DNA of 64,000 nucleotides from JAGWAJ01 sp026707615 (GCA_965207595.1 CBDBMW010000013.1:248001-312000), one strand, 5' to 3'. Shown: positions 54,061 through 62,903, numbered from the stretch's first letter. Made by a program: numbers and translations. The notes: a model not told the origin generated them from the sequence alone.

Positions 54061-54106
54061 GGGTCGGTCTGGTGGACGCCCAGGGAGCGAAGCGAAGTCG
54101 AATCCG

Positions 54107-55336
54107 TCACCGGCGCATGGGGATGACCTGCCGCCGCTCCTCGCCGAGATAGGCGCCCCAATCGTCCATGAGGCGGCGGCGGCGCGCGAACAGGTCGGAC
54201 CGTGCGTAGGCTGCCTCGACGCGGTTACGGACCACGTGAGCCAGCGCTGCCTCGACGACTTCGCGCGGGTGGTCGGTCTCCTCGGCGGCCCAGTCCCGGA
54301 ACGAGGACCGGAAGCCATGGGCCACGGCCGCGATCGGCAGTTGCTGGAGCAGCGTCGGCAGCGTCGTCTTGGCGAACGGCTTGCCGCCCCGGCTCGGGAA
54401 CACGAGCGGACCGGCGGCGCTGAGCGAACGGGCGGCGTCGAGAATCTCCACGGCCCGCCGGCACAACGGGACTCGGTGCTCGCGCTTCGCTTTCATCCGC
54501 GTGGCCGGCACGGTCCACACGTGGTCCTCGGTGTCGATCTCGGACCACGTGGCCAGCCGGACCTCGCCCGACCGCGCCGCGGTGAGCACGAGGAACTCGA
54601 ACGCCAGCTTGACGACCGGCATCGCCCCGGAGTCCCGCACCGTCGCGATGGCCGCCGCCACGTCGCGATGCGGCAGCGCCCGCATGTGCTGCACGATGTC
54701 CTGCTGCGGTCCGAGCACCGGCCCGATGCGGTCACACGGGTTGTCCGCTCGAAGCTCCATGGCCACGGCCCACTCCAGCACGGCGCGGATGCGCTGGCGG
54801 ACGCGTCGAGCCGTCTCGGCCTTGCGGTGCCAGATGGGGGTGAGAACCTGCAAGATGTCGCCGCTGGTGACCTCGGAGACGGGCCGGGCGCCGATGCGGG
54901 GGAAGGCGTAGCGTTCCAGGCTTCGGAGCCAGACCCGCGCGTGGTCGGGGCTCCGCCAGCCGTCCCGGTTCTGCGCCACCACGCGGGCGGCGGCGTCGGC
55001 GAAGGTGGGCATGCCCTGGAGGCGGCGCTTGTCGGCGAGGGGGTCGCCGCCGGAGCGTGCGAGCTTGCGATTGGCGAGGGCCTGCTCGCGGGCCTCGGCC
55101 AGCGACACCAGGGCGACGGCGCCGAGTCCGAGCTCGCATCGTCGACCGCGGATGACGAGCCGCTGGATCCAGCTCCGGGTGCCGGTGGGCTGGACGTAGA
55201 GGTACAAGCCGTTGCCGTCGGCGTATCTCCCTGGGCCGGCGGTGCGGATGATGGCGGGCGCGAGAGCCTTGTGCGGATGTCGTCCTCGGCGCTTGGTTTT
55301 CGGGGGTCGGGGGCTGTCGTCTGTCACAACATGCAT
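54107..55336 (-). CDS. Tyrosine recombinase/integrase 3
   Basis: 409 residues. 'ADGNGLYLYVQPTGTRSWIQ' marks the arm-binding domain. Catalytic set: 'LTAARSGEVRLATW', 'AKREHRVPL', 'HGFRSSFRDW', 'ALAHVVRNRVEA' and 'AAYARSDLFA'. Very close to integrases 2 and 5. It reads inward from the 55486 junction. The 46-base gap to the convergent primase stop suggests a compact genome. The gene looks intact. Confidence 0.93.
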   Translation of the reverse strand: MHVVTDDSPRPPKTKRRGRHPHKALAPAIIRTAGPGRYADGNGLYLYVQPTGTRSWIQRLVIRGRRCELGLGAVALVSLAEAREQALANRKLARSGGDPLADKRRLQGMPTFADAAARVVAQNRDGWRSPDHARVWLRSLERYAFPRIGARPVSEVTSGDILQVLTPIWHRKAETARRVRQRIRAVLEWAVAMELRADNPCDRIGPVLGPQQDIVQHMRALPHRDVAAAIATVRDSGAMPVVKLAFEFLVLTAARSGEVRLATWSEIDTEDHVWTVPATRMKAKREHRVPLCRRAVEILDAARSLSAAGPLVFPSRGGKPFAKTTLPTLLQQLPIAAVAHGFRSSFRDWAAEETDHPREVVEAALAHVVRNRVEAAYARSDLFARRRRLMDDWGAYLGEERRQVIPMRR

Positions 55337-55485
55337 TCCCCCATTATATGCAGGAATACGGCGGACAGTCCAGACACCTGGCGGTCGGCAGGGGACGTGG
55401 GCTCTAGTAATAACTCACTATAAATGAGTGCGTTATGAAGGATTCGGCATGACACCGGACGCCAGTGGATTCCAATATAGACTTG

Positions 55486-57371
55486 CTGCTCAAGGACGAC
55501 CGGGCCGGGGGGAGCATCGAGGTCAACACCGGCACCTACCGGGCGGGCGACGGCGACACCGCGATCTTCGCCGGCAACCTCGGCCTCCCGCTCGGCTCGA
55601 CCGGCTTCGCCAACTTGAGCTTGGAATACGGCAACTCCAACCCCACCAACCGCAGCGTCCAGCGCGACGACGCGGCGGCCCTCATCGCGGCGGGCAACAC
55701 CCACGTCGACGATCCGGCGCAGATCTGGGGCAATCCGAGGATCGAGGACGACATCAAGTTCTTCGGGAACTTCGGCAACACGTTCGCCAACGGGGTGGAG
55801 CTCTACGCCCACACGAACTACGCCGACAAGAAGGTGACGGAGGGCTTCTACTTCCGGAACCCCAACTCGCGCCAGAACATCTACAGCCTCGACGGCGGGG
55901 AGACGCTGCTCATTGCCGACGTCCTCAAGGCACGGGGCATGGGCTCGGCCAACTGCCCGACGGTAACCGTGACCGACAACGTGCCGGACCAGGAGGCGCT
56001 GGCCCGGGTGTTCGCGGACGAGAACTGCTTCTCGTTCCAGGAGCTCATCCCGGGCGGCTTCACGCCGCAGTTCGGGGGCGTGGTCACCGACATGTCGGTG
56101 GTCGGCGGCGTGCGCCGGGTCGCCCCCAACGGCTTCACGTGGGACGCCAGCGCCAGCTACGGCTCCCACCAGTCCGACTTCTTCTTCAAGAACACCGTCA
56201 ACGCCTCGCTGGGGCCCGACACCCCGCGCGACTTCGATCCGGGCCTCTACCGGCAGGAGGACGTCAACCTCAATCTCGACGTCTCCTACGCGGCCACCGA
56301 CATGGTGAACGTCGCGGCGGGGGCGGAGTGGCGCGACGAGCGCTTCGAGATCGGGGCCGGAGGGCGGCCGTCCTGGGAGGTCGGCCCCTACGCGGCGCAG
56401 GGCTTCGTCTCGGGCTCGAACGGCTTCCCGGGCTTCCCCGACTACACGGCGGGCACGTGGACGCGGAGCAACGTCGCGCTCTACGGCGACCTGGAGCTCC
56501 GGGGGCGCGACGACCGCTGGACGGTGGGCGGCGCCGTCCGCTACGAGCACTTCGACCTGTTCGGAGCGACGACGAACGGGAAGCTCTCGGCCCGCCTGGG
56601 CGTGGCGGACGCCGTATCGATCCGCGGCGGCGTCAGCACCGGCTACCGGGCGCCGACCCCGGGCCAGCAGAACACGCTGAACGTCCAGACGACCATCGAT
56701 CCGGAGACCTTCGAGCTGGTCGACAGCGCCAACGTGCCGTCGACCTTCCTGGCCGCCCAGCTCCGGGGCGGCAAGCCGCTGGAGCCCGAGACGTCGATCA
56801 ACTCGACCGCCGGGCTCGTCGTCGACACAGGGCCGTTCACGCTCACGGCCGACTACTTCCGCGTCGACGTGAGCGACCGCCTCGCGCTGTCCCAGACCTT
56901 CACCCTGACGCCGGACGAGCGGTTGCTGCTGCTCTCGGAGGGCATCGCCTCGGCCGGGACGCTGGCCTTCTTCCGCTTCTTCATCAACGACTTCTCGACC
57001 CGCACGCAGGGCGTCGACATCGTCTCGACCTACGCCCCGCTCGCGCTCAGGGGCGACACGACGTTCAGCTTCGCGATGAACTTCACCGATACCGAGGTGA
57101 CCGAGGAGTCGACCCTGCTCAATCCGGGGGACATCCGCGGCATCGAGCTCGGGGTGCCCAGGACGCGCTGGAACTTCGCCGTCAACCAGCGCGTCGGGCG
57201 CACCAGCCTGCTGGGCCGGGTGAACTACTTCGGCGACTGGGTCGACCACTTCGACGCGCGCTTCGTGCGGGGCGCCGAGGCGCCGCTCCTCCCCGGCAAG
57301 TACATCGTCGACCTCGAGCTCGCGGTGCCCATCGCGGCGGGCGTGTCGCTGGCCGTGGGCGGCCAGAACGT
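55486..57371 (+). pseudogene. Interrupted TonB receptor, piece C (most of the barrel)
   Basis: About 628 host codons: 'LLKDDRAGGSIEVNTGTYRA', 'LSLEYGNSNPTNRSVQRDDA', 'GGFTPQFGGVVTDMS', 'WRDERFEIGAGGRPSWEVGP', 'YRAPTPGQQNTLNV' and, last, 'VSLAVGGQNV'. It aligns strand by strand with the intact paralogue at 41108. An ATG supplied by element 3 near 55465 opens the frame, without a signal peptide. At 57371 it is cut again, about 40 codons before the expected barrel end, by element 4. Confidence 0.9.
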
Positions 57372-57375
57372 CTGA

Positions 57376-57717
57376 CGCTATGCACCGTTAACTTACGTTA
57401 GGACTATGGTTTACGGGATTCTACAGAATCTCTTCCCCTCGTTCCGCCCCGCGTTCCGCGAGCGATTCCAACGGACCGCGACCGCCATCCGTGAACGGTT
57501 CTGGATCCGCCCTGGTCAGTGTGTCGGTGCCGAGGGTCCGCCGTAGTGGAGGGCCGGCCATGGTCGATGGCCGGACGGATACGGACGGCCATAACCAGCC
57601 TGGAGCCGGCGCGAGCGGCGTGTCACCCCTTGGGGCCGGAGCGGAGCGGAGGAGGCGCGCCAGCGACTTGACACGCCGCTCGCAGAGGCTAACCGCGTGC
57701 GTTCGCGGGAGCCGCCT
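57376..57717. other. Non-coding left end of element 4
   Basis: No gene. It holds the distal-end inverted repeat and box (57385-57450) and the M3 motif. The stretch 57450-57545 shows repeated GTTCCG/GGATTC-like words but nothing that I can define. Confidence 0.5.
57568..57683 (+). ncRNA. M3: conserved structured motif, element 4
   Basis: Hairpin with ATGGCCG/CGGCCAT arms (about 57568-57592), then the perfect outer stem GCGAGCGGCGTGTCA (57611-57625) with TGACACGCCGCTCGC (57669-57683), enclosing GGGGCCGGAGCG, GAGCGGAGGAGGCGCG and AGCG. It differs from M2 by a base pair swap in the outer stem and by several unpaired changes. Confidence 0.6.
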
Positions 57718-57930
57718 TCAGTCTCCACGCCGACCACCGTCCCGGTCCGTAATGCCCGGCCGCTTCGCGGGCGTGGCGATCCTTGGCCGCCGTCCGACCT
57801 CCGGTCGTTCAGGACAGTGATCGCGACTGGACGGCGGCGGCGCGTTCTGCACGACCACGCGAGCGCCGCAACGCTCGCACGTCCAGACGTTGAAGCGCAG
57901 CCCGCGCGACCACTGGTGCGCCGACGACAT
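57718..57930 (-). CDS. Small cysteine-pair protein, hypothetical
   Basis: A 70-residue frame from ATG 57930. 'FNVWTCERCGARVVVQNA' gives one CxxC pair and 'RDHCPERPEV' another Cys/His, a possible small zinc finger. The rest is Arg/Pro-rich. No ribosome site is clear. It may be a real accessory gene of element 4 or a chance frame. Confidence 0.35.
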   Translation of the reverse strand: MSSAHQWSRGLRFNVWTCERCGARVVVQNAPPPSSRDHCPERPEVGRRPRIATPAKRPGITDRDGGRRGD

Positions 57931-58017
57931 CGGACAAGTTCCTCCCACCCACGGCTTTCAGACGGTCGCCGTACGGTTTACGCTCTCGGGCCACGGCAAC
58001 AAGTCGACGTGGACTAA

Positions 58018-58341
58018 TCAGGACGACGAAGACGCGCCGGACGCCTCCGGGTCCCGGTTGATCAGCTCCTTCAAGTCCTTGCCGGGCGTGAAGTAGGCAA
58101 CGCACTTCGACGGCACGTCCACCCGGTCGCCGGTCCTGGGGTTGCGGCCCCGGTGCGGCTCCCGGCGCCGGAGGCGGAAGCTGCCGAAGCCGCGCAACTC
58201 GACCTTCTCTCCCCGGTGCAGCGTCTCCACGATGCCGCCGAACACGGTGTCGACGACGATCTCGGCCCGCTTCTTCGAGAGGCCGGCGACCTCGGCCACC
58301 TCCTCGATGATCGCGGCCTTCGTCAATCCGCCGTCGGTCAT
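58018..58341 (-). CDS. HU/IHF family DNA-bending protein
   Basis: 107 residues. HU/IHF landmarks: 'LTKAAIIEEVAEVAGLSKKR', 'KVELRGFGSFRLRRREPHRG', 'RNPRTGDRVDVPSKCVAYFT' and 'GKDLKELIN'. The basic arm with Pro (here 'RNPRTG') inserts into the minor groove and bends DNA. Phage integrases often need IHF-like bending, so a copy carried on the element may help recombination or shape its structured repeats. A short acidic-serine tail ends it. The ribosome site is weak. Confidence 0.92.
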   Translation of the reverse strand: MTDGGLTKAAIIEEVAEVAGLSKKRAEIVVDTVFGGIVETLHRGEKVELRGFGSFRLRRREPHRGRNPRTGDRVDVPSKCVAYFTPGKDLKELINRDPEASGASSSS

Positions 58342-58377
58342 GGGTTCATGGGCCGCCGGAAGGGCGCTGGGCCATGC

Positions 58378-58590
58378 TCACAAAGCGCGGGAGCTGCCAC
58401 CCGGCGACGCCCCTTCGCCCCCCTCAAACTGGAGCGCGCGCAACCGCGACGCCCGCTGCCGAACGGCCGCCTCTGTCCGACCGAGCCGGTCCGCAAGCTC
58501 GCGGAGACGCTGGCCGCCGTCCTCGTAGTCGAGCGCCGCGGCAAGCCGCACGGCCGTGTCTTCGCTCTGCGTCCAGCGGGGCGCCATCAT
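58378..58590 (-). CDS. Small helix-turn-helix (SANT/Myb-like) protein
   Basis: 70 residues; ATG 58590, 36 bases upstream of the HU gene on the same strand. 'MAPRWTQSEDTAVRLAAALD' and 'LRELADRLGRTEAAVRQRAS' follow the Trp-helix-turn-helix layout of SANT/Myb-like or resolvase-type small DNA binders, with 'RLGRTEAAVRQR' as recognition helix. It is probably in one operon with HU. The role is unknown; a repressor is plausible. Confidence 0.55.
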   Translation of the reverse strand: MMAPRWTQSEDTAVRLAAALDYEDGGQRLRELADRLGRTEAAVRQRASRLRALQFEGGEGASPGGSSRAL

Positions 58591-58959
58591 CCACGCCTGC
58601 TTACCGCCCCGGCACCACCAAGGCGCGAGTCGCGCATGTCCGCGTTCGTCGCGTCAGCGTCCACGCCGACGGCCGCCGCGACCATCCTTGCGCTCGATGC
58701 ACAGCGCATGCTTGCAGGGATTCTACGCCAGGCGGCCGAGACACCGGGGGGCAGCCGGCGGCACGACTGCCGGAGCCGGCCGCACAGCACGTGGCCGGCC
58801 CGCGAAACCGGCTGGCAGCGCGCGCGCCGATAATGCGCTGCCGGCCGCCGAGGGTCGCCCGGCACTCATGACACTACCGGCGCGCGGCTCGGCAACGCCC
58901 ACGTCGACGGCGGGTCGGAACGGCGCGGCGCAGGGCCGTTCTCTCCATCCGGGGGTCGA

Positions 58960-59037
58960 GGGGGCAGCGCCCCCCGCCAGCCCAATGTCGGACATTGGGT
59001 ATGCTGGCTCATGACACACAGCGGTGTCATGAGCCAG
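58960..59037. repeat. T2: three-hairpin motif, copy 2
   Basis: Read left to right as c-b-a: GGGGGC-agc-GCCCCC (58960-58974); CCCAATGT-cgg-ACATTGGG (58981-58999); CTGGCTCATGACAC, 6-nt loop, GTGTCATGAGCCAG (59004-59037), 14 perfect pairs. Orientation is opposite to T1 and the same as T4. Confidence 0.75.
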
Positions 59038-59508
59038 GGTTCGTGTGCTCCGATCTCGCGCCGGCAGCTTCCTCGTCGCTGTCTTGATTCTCGTCGCCGC
59101 CTGCTGGATCGTCGCCCTGTCCGTCGGTGCCTGATTCACTCTCGGGGTCGGTGCGACTCGGGGTTCATGACGCGACGGGTCCGCTGAGGTCACAGATGGC
59201 ATCGTCGGACCACACATCATCCGCACGTGCTCACCGGCGTCAAGACGCCTCGCCAAGCTCGGCCCCCGCTCCGCGGGGCTGGCGGTCTTGACACCGGCTC
59301 CGCGCGCGCTCCACGCCGGCAATTGTCCGACGATGCCGGACCCTGACCCTGCTGGATATCCAACCGCGCCGCACCGTGACCGTCCAGAGCGGGAACGAGA
59401 AACACCGAGACGCGCGGGATCCGGAGAGCCGATGAAAGATGATCCGGCGGTGAGCGAACGGACGGGTCGGGGCGGAAGATCGGGACACGGAAGAGCGGCC
59501 CGGAAAAC

Positions 59509-59591
59509 GGCTGGCTCATGACGTTGGTGGTCATGAGCCAGCCGACCCAATGTGCGTACATTGGGGCTGGCCAGGGGAGGCTGCGCTCCCC
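59509..59591. repeat. T3: three-hairpin motif, copy 3
   Basis: Read as a-b-c: GGCTGGCTCATGAC, 7-nt loop, GTCATGAGCCAGCC (59509-59543); CCCAATGT-gcgt-ACATTGGG (59546-59565); GGGGAG-gctgcg-CTCCCC (59574-59591). In hairpin c both arms differ from the other copies (GGGGGC/GCCCCC), a compensatory change. Confidence 0.75.
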
Positions 59592-59746
59592 TCGGACCCC
59601 TTGCCAAAGGCCGCGGCCGGCAGCCGCTGCGGGCTTGGTCGTTCGGCTCATCGCCTACACCGCCGTCGCTGTGGTCGCCCGACGCAACGGCGCGACCCGT
59701 GCTCAGGCGCAGCGGCAGACGAGGAGTTCGGTGGGCTCGCGGGGAC

Positions 59747-60809
59747 TCAGCGCGCCCCCGCGGCTCCCTGAGACTTGCGGGACTGCCACGCCTTGCGGGC
59801 GGCGGCCGACCTGGGAGACTCAGCGCGCGATTGTGACTCGCTGAGACTGTTGTAGGCCGCGCGCACCAGCGGCTCCGCCCTCTGGATGTCTGCGTCGTCA
59901 CGAATTGTGATCTCTCGGTACCCCTTGTAAGGGGATGGCCTACTGAACCCATCCTCAAGCGGATGTCCGTGCAGGTGCTTCTCGGCGATAGTCAGGAGGA
60001 TACAGACCTCCCGAATGCGCATGGCGACGTAGGCGATGACCTTCTGTCTGCCCGGTGCGTCCAGGCACTTGAACGAGATCTCGCTCTTGAACGCGTCGGT
60101 TCGCACGTTGCCCAGGGAGACCATCAATGTTCTGAGCTGGAGAAACAGTTTACGGGTCTCCTCGCGCGTCTTGGTCCAAGGCCGGTAGCGGGAGTAGTCG
60201 GGCTCGTCGCCAGCGTCGAGGGATCCTGTCGGGTCCGGCGCAACCGAGGGCTGCGTTTCGCCGGCAGACGTCACGGCCGGCGGTGGTGCCGGCCCGACTG
60301 CCTCGCCGCCGAACAGCCACTCCAGCGCCATAAAAGCATCGCCATATCGGCGATAACGCAGAAGTTCGATGCGTCTGCGGCTGTTCTCCGCCGCGATCCG
60401 AATCCTGACGCGGAAACTCTCCCGCGATGCACAGTAGACGCGGCGTCCCAAAGTCGATGCCAGTGACGCGCCCGTCACCAAGCTTCTCCCGCACAAGCTC
60501 GCGGAATTCCGCCTGATGGTCTTCCAGCCAAGCGAGATAGTCCAAGCCCTGGTTGATGACGTTCTCGTCCCGGCGCCGCTTGTACTCGATGACCACGGGC
60601 CGACCAGCACCGTCGATTCCGAGTGTGTCGATACGCCGGCCGTGACGTTGGCCGGTCGAGTACTCCGACACGAGGAATTCGACGCCGGTCAGAGTACGCA
60701 AGTGCTTCTCGAAGAAATCTTGCAGTCCGCGTTCGTAGGGGAAACTCCCCTGATCCGGCAACTCGTGCACGTTGCCGTAGATCTCGTGAAAAAACCGGAT
60801 TGCCGCCAT
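59747..60809 (-). pseudogene. Frameshifted DUF5655/NucS-like endonuclease gene
   Basis: ATG 60809 opens a nuclease-like start: 'FLVSEYSTGQRHGRRIDTLG', 'GRPVVIEYKRRRDENVINQG' (PD-(D/E)xK core with E and K), 'LDYLAWLEDHQAEFRELV' and 'TPRLLCIAGEF'. The sequence then continues sensibly only in another frame ('AAENSRRRIELLRYRRYGDA', 'FKSEISFKCLDAP', 'VIAYVAMRIREVCILLTIAE') to the stop at 59747. The shift lies near 60400-60430, where one extra base, or two missing, would explain it. The product pattern is that of predicted DUF5655 nucleases of defence-related elements. A sequencing error or programmed frameshift cannot be excluded. Confidence 0.65.
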
Positions 60810-60868
60810 CTCCGTCTCGCTACGGTAGCCACAGCCATTATAGACCTCCGCCGGACGGGTCCATGCTG

Positions 60869-61100
60869 CTAGCGGGTCGGCTGCACGTTGCTGGCGCGGC
60901 CGGCGGCTTCCTGGCGGACGTTCTCCGCCAGATAGGCCGCCCAGTCGTTCATGAGTCGCCGCCGACGCTCGAACAGGTCCGACCGCGCGTAGGCCGCCTC
61001 GACCTTGTTGCCGACGACGTGCGCGAGCGCCGCCTCGACGACCTCGCGCGGGTGATCGGTCATTTCGGCCGCCCAGTCCCGGAACGACGAACGGAATCCA
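60869..61100 (-). pseudogene. Integrase 4 remnant (C-terminal catalytic end)
   Basis: About 75 codons in the integrase family frame: 'HGFRSSFRDWAAEMTDHPRE', 'VVEAALAHVVGNKVEAAYAR', 'SDLFERRRRLMNDWAAYLAE', ending at the stop near 60869. It contains the HxxR pair, His and the Tyr nucleophile, but the arm-binding domain, core-binding domain and first catalytic Arg are missing. The break coincides with the distal end of element 5 at about 61100-61110, so the gene was split by insertion, and the rest should lie past 64000. Confidence 0.82.
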
Positions 61101-61439
61101 TGCGACCGCCACTTAGATTTTGCAAGTGACTTATATACAGTCACTTGCGTCTCCAAAGCCATCCACGATTCCCTTGCTGTACCCCACAAGGTGAACGGGA
61201 CTGCGCGGCACGTCGAACGCCCGTTGTGGACGGCTCCGGATCGGGCGTTGCCGCGTTCGGTCGCCGCCCCGACCCCGCCTGACTCGCGGGCGCGGGTCCG
61301 ACAACGACGCACAGTGCCTATGGTGCGTGCTTCCCCCCAGCGTCAGCCGGTCGCCCGCAGCCCTTCATCTGAAAGCCTCCGGTTGGTCGTGAGCCAGTCG
61401 TCCTGCCGTTCTCGCATTGCAAGATGGGGGGAGTTCACA
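61101..61439. other. Non-coding distal end of element 5
   Basis: Contains the inverted repeat and box described for element 5. From 61200 to 61439 no gene is seen; the region must hold the promoter of the gene at 61440, but no clear boxes stand out. Confidence 0.45.
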
Positions 61440-62084
61440 GTGACCTGCCGTCTCACTCTCGCATTCGCTCTCATCGTCACGCCCACGGCCGCCGCGGCGC
61501 AGCTCTCCGACGTCGGCATCGGCGTAGCCCTGAGCCACCACCAGTGGTTGGATGTCCCGAGCTTGTGCTGTCCGCCGCTGACGTGGGCGACCCTCGGCGA
61601 AGGGCGCTGGCGGCTCCAGGTCGACTACCTGCGAAGCTACCGCGAAGGCGACGGGCATGGAAACCACCCGCTCGACCCCGTCGACGGGCGAAGAGCCAGC
61701 GTCCAGCGCGCCGACCTCCGCATCGACACGCAACACCATACGAGCGTCCTCGCATCGTGGCGGGCACTGGAGGGGCCGCGCTATCGCCTGAGCGTGCTGT
61801 TCGGCGCCGTTTTCGTTCACACCAGGCAGGCGGACTGCTTCGCCTCAGCGGGACCGGTCGCGCGGATCCCGACGCCGGACGACTGGCCGGCCGACTACGT
61901 TGTGTTCAGGCAGGAGCTGACCGGGGAAGAGCGCAGCCCGTGCGACGATCACGTCCGCACCTGGAAGCGGTTTGGGCCGCAGGTAGGCGCGGCACTGGAC
62001 GTGCCCATCGGAGAGAGGTTCTTCTTGCGCGTCGGCGCGCGCATGTGGTTGCAAGCGGAGTTCGGAGTCGGGATGAAGTTCTAG
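61440..62084 (+). CDS. Secreted beta-barrel-like protein, cargo of element 5
   Basis: 214 residues from GTG 61440, behind GGGGGGAG. Signal peptide about 1-20 ('LTLAFALIVTPTAAAAQLSD'), then alternating strands: 'GEGRWRLQVDYLRSYREGDG', 'HTSVLASWRALEGPRYRLSV', 'FGPQVGAALDVPIGERFFLR' and a terminal strand ending in Phe ('LQAEFGVGMKF'), as in outer-membrane barrels. Four Cys may form disulfides. No family is recognised. An exported protein is uncommon as sole cargo of a satellite-size element; a receptor-masking or surface-exclusion role is a guess. Confidence 0.65.
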   Translation: MTCRLTLAFALIVTPTAAAAQLSDVGIGVALSHHQWLDVPSLCCPPLTWATLGEGRWRLQVDYLRSYREGDGHGNHPLDPVDGRRASVQRADLRIDTQHHTSVLASWRALEGPRYRLSVLFGAVFVHTRQADCFASAGPVARIPTPDDWPADYVVFRQELTGEERSPCDDHVRTWKRFGPQVGAALDVPIGERFFLRVGARMWLQAEFGVGMKF

Positions 62085-62250
62085 GCGCTCACCGACCGAA
62101 CGGCGACATCCCGGCCGGCATCTTCTTCCGTCCGGTCCCGCTGCCGGTGCGCTGCTCGGCGGCTGTAAGGTGTGGGGCAGGCCGGTCGATGCTTCGGTCC
62201 CGTGCGCCGCGACAGCGGCGCGGTGACCGTCGGTGATGCGTGTTGAGAGA

Positions 62251-62368
62251 GGGCCAGCCTTCCGGCTGGCCCGCAAGGGCTTCCCGCACGGTCGGCCGCG
62301 GCAGTCACCCAGAGGGCCGGAGCGGAGCGGAGGACCCGCGCCAGCGGGTTGACGGCCGTGGCTGACCG
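62251..62368 (+). ncRNA. M4: conserved structured motif, element 5 copy 1
   Basis: Hairpin GGGCCAGCC-TTCC-GGCTGGCCC (62251-62272), then outer stem CGGTCGGCCGCGGCAGTCA (from 62289) with TGACGGCCGTGGCTGACCG (to 62368), enclosing GGGCCGGAGCG, GAGCGGAGGAC and CCCGC-gcca-GCGGG. It is nearly identical to M1 on the opposite strand; the inner stem CCGC/GCGG of M1 is CCCGC/GCGGG here. Confidence 0.58.
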
Positions 62369-62447
62369 TGCGCGAGGTAGACCGCTTCCGAGCGCAGCGA
62401 GGGCCCTCAGGTCGAAACGTTGCTTGCAAAACGGTGGGAAGTCTGGA

Positions 62448-62507
62448 GGGCCGGAGCGCAAGCGAAGAACCCGCGCCAGCGGGTTGACGGCGGTGGACGA
62501 CCGTGCG
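62448..62507 (+). ncRNA. M5: conserved structured motif, element 5 copy 2
   Basis: A second, less complete copy about 155 bases after M4: GGGCCGGAGCG, AAGCGAAGAAC, CCCGC-gcca-GCGGG, TTGACGGCGGTGGACGACCG. The 5' outer arm is degenerate (GTCTGGAGGG), so this may be a decayed duplicate. The sequence following it, up to T4, matches that between M1 and T1. Confidence 0.5.
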
Positions 62508-62616
62508 CTGCCGGACGCCGGGCCGCTCGGCGCCCGTTCCTCGTGACGGCGCCCGGCCGCCGCCGGCCGCACCGAACCGGCGCGGTGACGGCGCCGTATC
62601 TCCGTTCGGGGGTCGA

Positions 62617-62694
62617 GGGGGCGGAGCTCCCCGCCAGCCCAATGTCGGACATTGGGTATGCTGGCTCATGATACCTACTGGTGTCATGAGCCAG
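62617..62694. repeat. T4: three-hairpin motif, copy 4
   Basis: Read as c-b-a: GGGG-gcggagct-CCCC; CCCAATGT-cgg-ACATTGGG (62638-62656); CTGGCTCATGATAC, 6-nt loop, GTGTCATGAGCCAG (62661-62694). In hairpin a one pair is T opposite G, a wobble if the strand is RNA, which hints that the folded form is RNA. Confidence 0.75.
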
Positions 62695-62903
62695 CTTTTC
62701 GCGTCCTCCGATGGCGTCGTCGGGCTCTTCGTCGTCACCGCCGGGATCGTCCTCGTCGCTCTCCGGGACCGCGTGTGCCCCGATCCCGTTCGATGTTCTT
62801 CCCGCTCGACCGTACCACGCCGGAGCCGTGATTGCCGCCTGACTCGTTGAGCGCGTGTGGTTGGAGCGGGGGAGGCAGGATCGGATTGGGAGTCCGGTCG
62901 TGG

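Larger units (their letters stand above)
50770..55494. mobile_element. Integrase element 3 (4.7 kb), encodes primase-helicase
   Basis: Bounded by the 9-bp repeat CTGCTCAAG at 50770-50778 and 55486-55494, in codons for Leu-Leu-Lys of the receptor plug. Order from distal end: inverted pair CTGCTA/TAGCAG (50799-50804, 50818-50823), CCCTCGTTGTACCCC box, M2, B3, iterons, AlpA-like regulator, primase-helicase, integrase. This is the gene set of P4-like satellites (integrase, AlpA, alpha-type primase) without capsid-hijacking genes. It is the only element in the window with a replication protein and so the likeliest autonomous one. Confidence 0.87.
58591..59746. other. 1.16-kb non-coding region with T2 and T3 inverted
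   Basis: I find no supported gene. It holds motif T2 (58960-59037) and T3 (59509-59591) in opposite orientation, about 470 bases apart. Between them a possible further structure GTCAAGAC...GTCTTGAC lies near 59230-59290 around GGCCCCCGCTCCGCGGGGC. The arrangement could be the remains of another deleted element, since in elements 1 and 5 each T motif flanks an integrase gene. Confidence 0.5.
62085..62903. other. Non-coding region of element 5 with M4, M5 and T4
   Basis: No supported gene. The region contains M4, M5 and T4 in order, then about 200 bases to the integrase stop (62695-62903) in which nothing is recognised. Several long frames here are shadows of the GC-rich repeats. Confidence 0.55.

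Noticed and set aside
55465..57375. A complete 636-codon TonB receptor gene
   Set aside because: It lacks signal peptide and plug start, its ATG comes from element 3, and it aligns as the continuation of pieces A and B.
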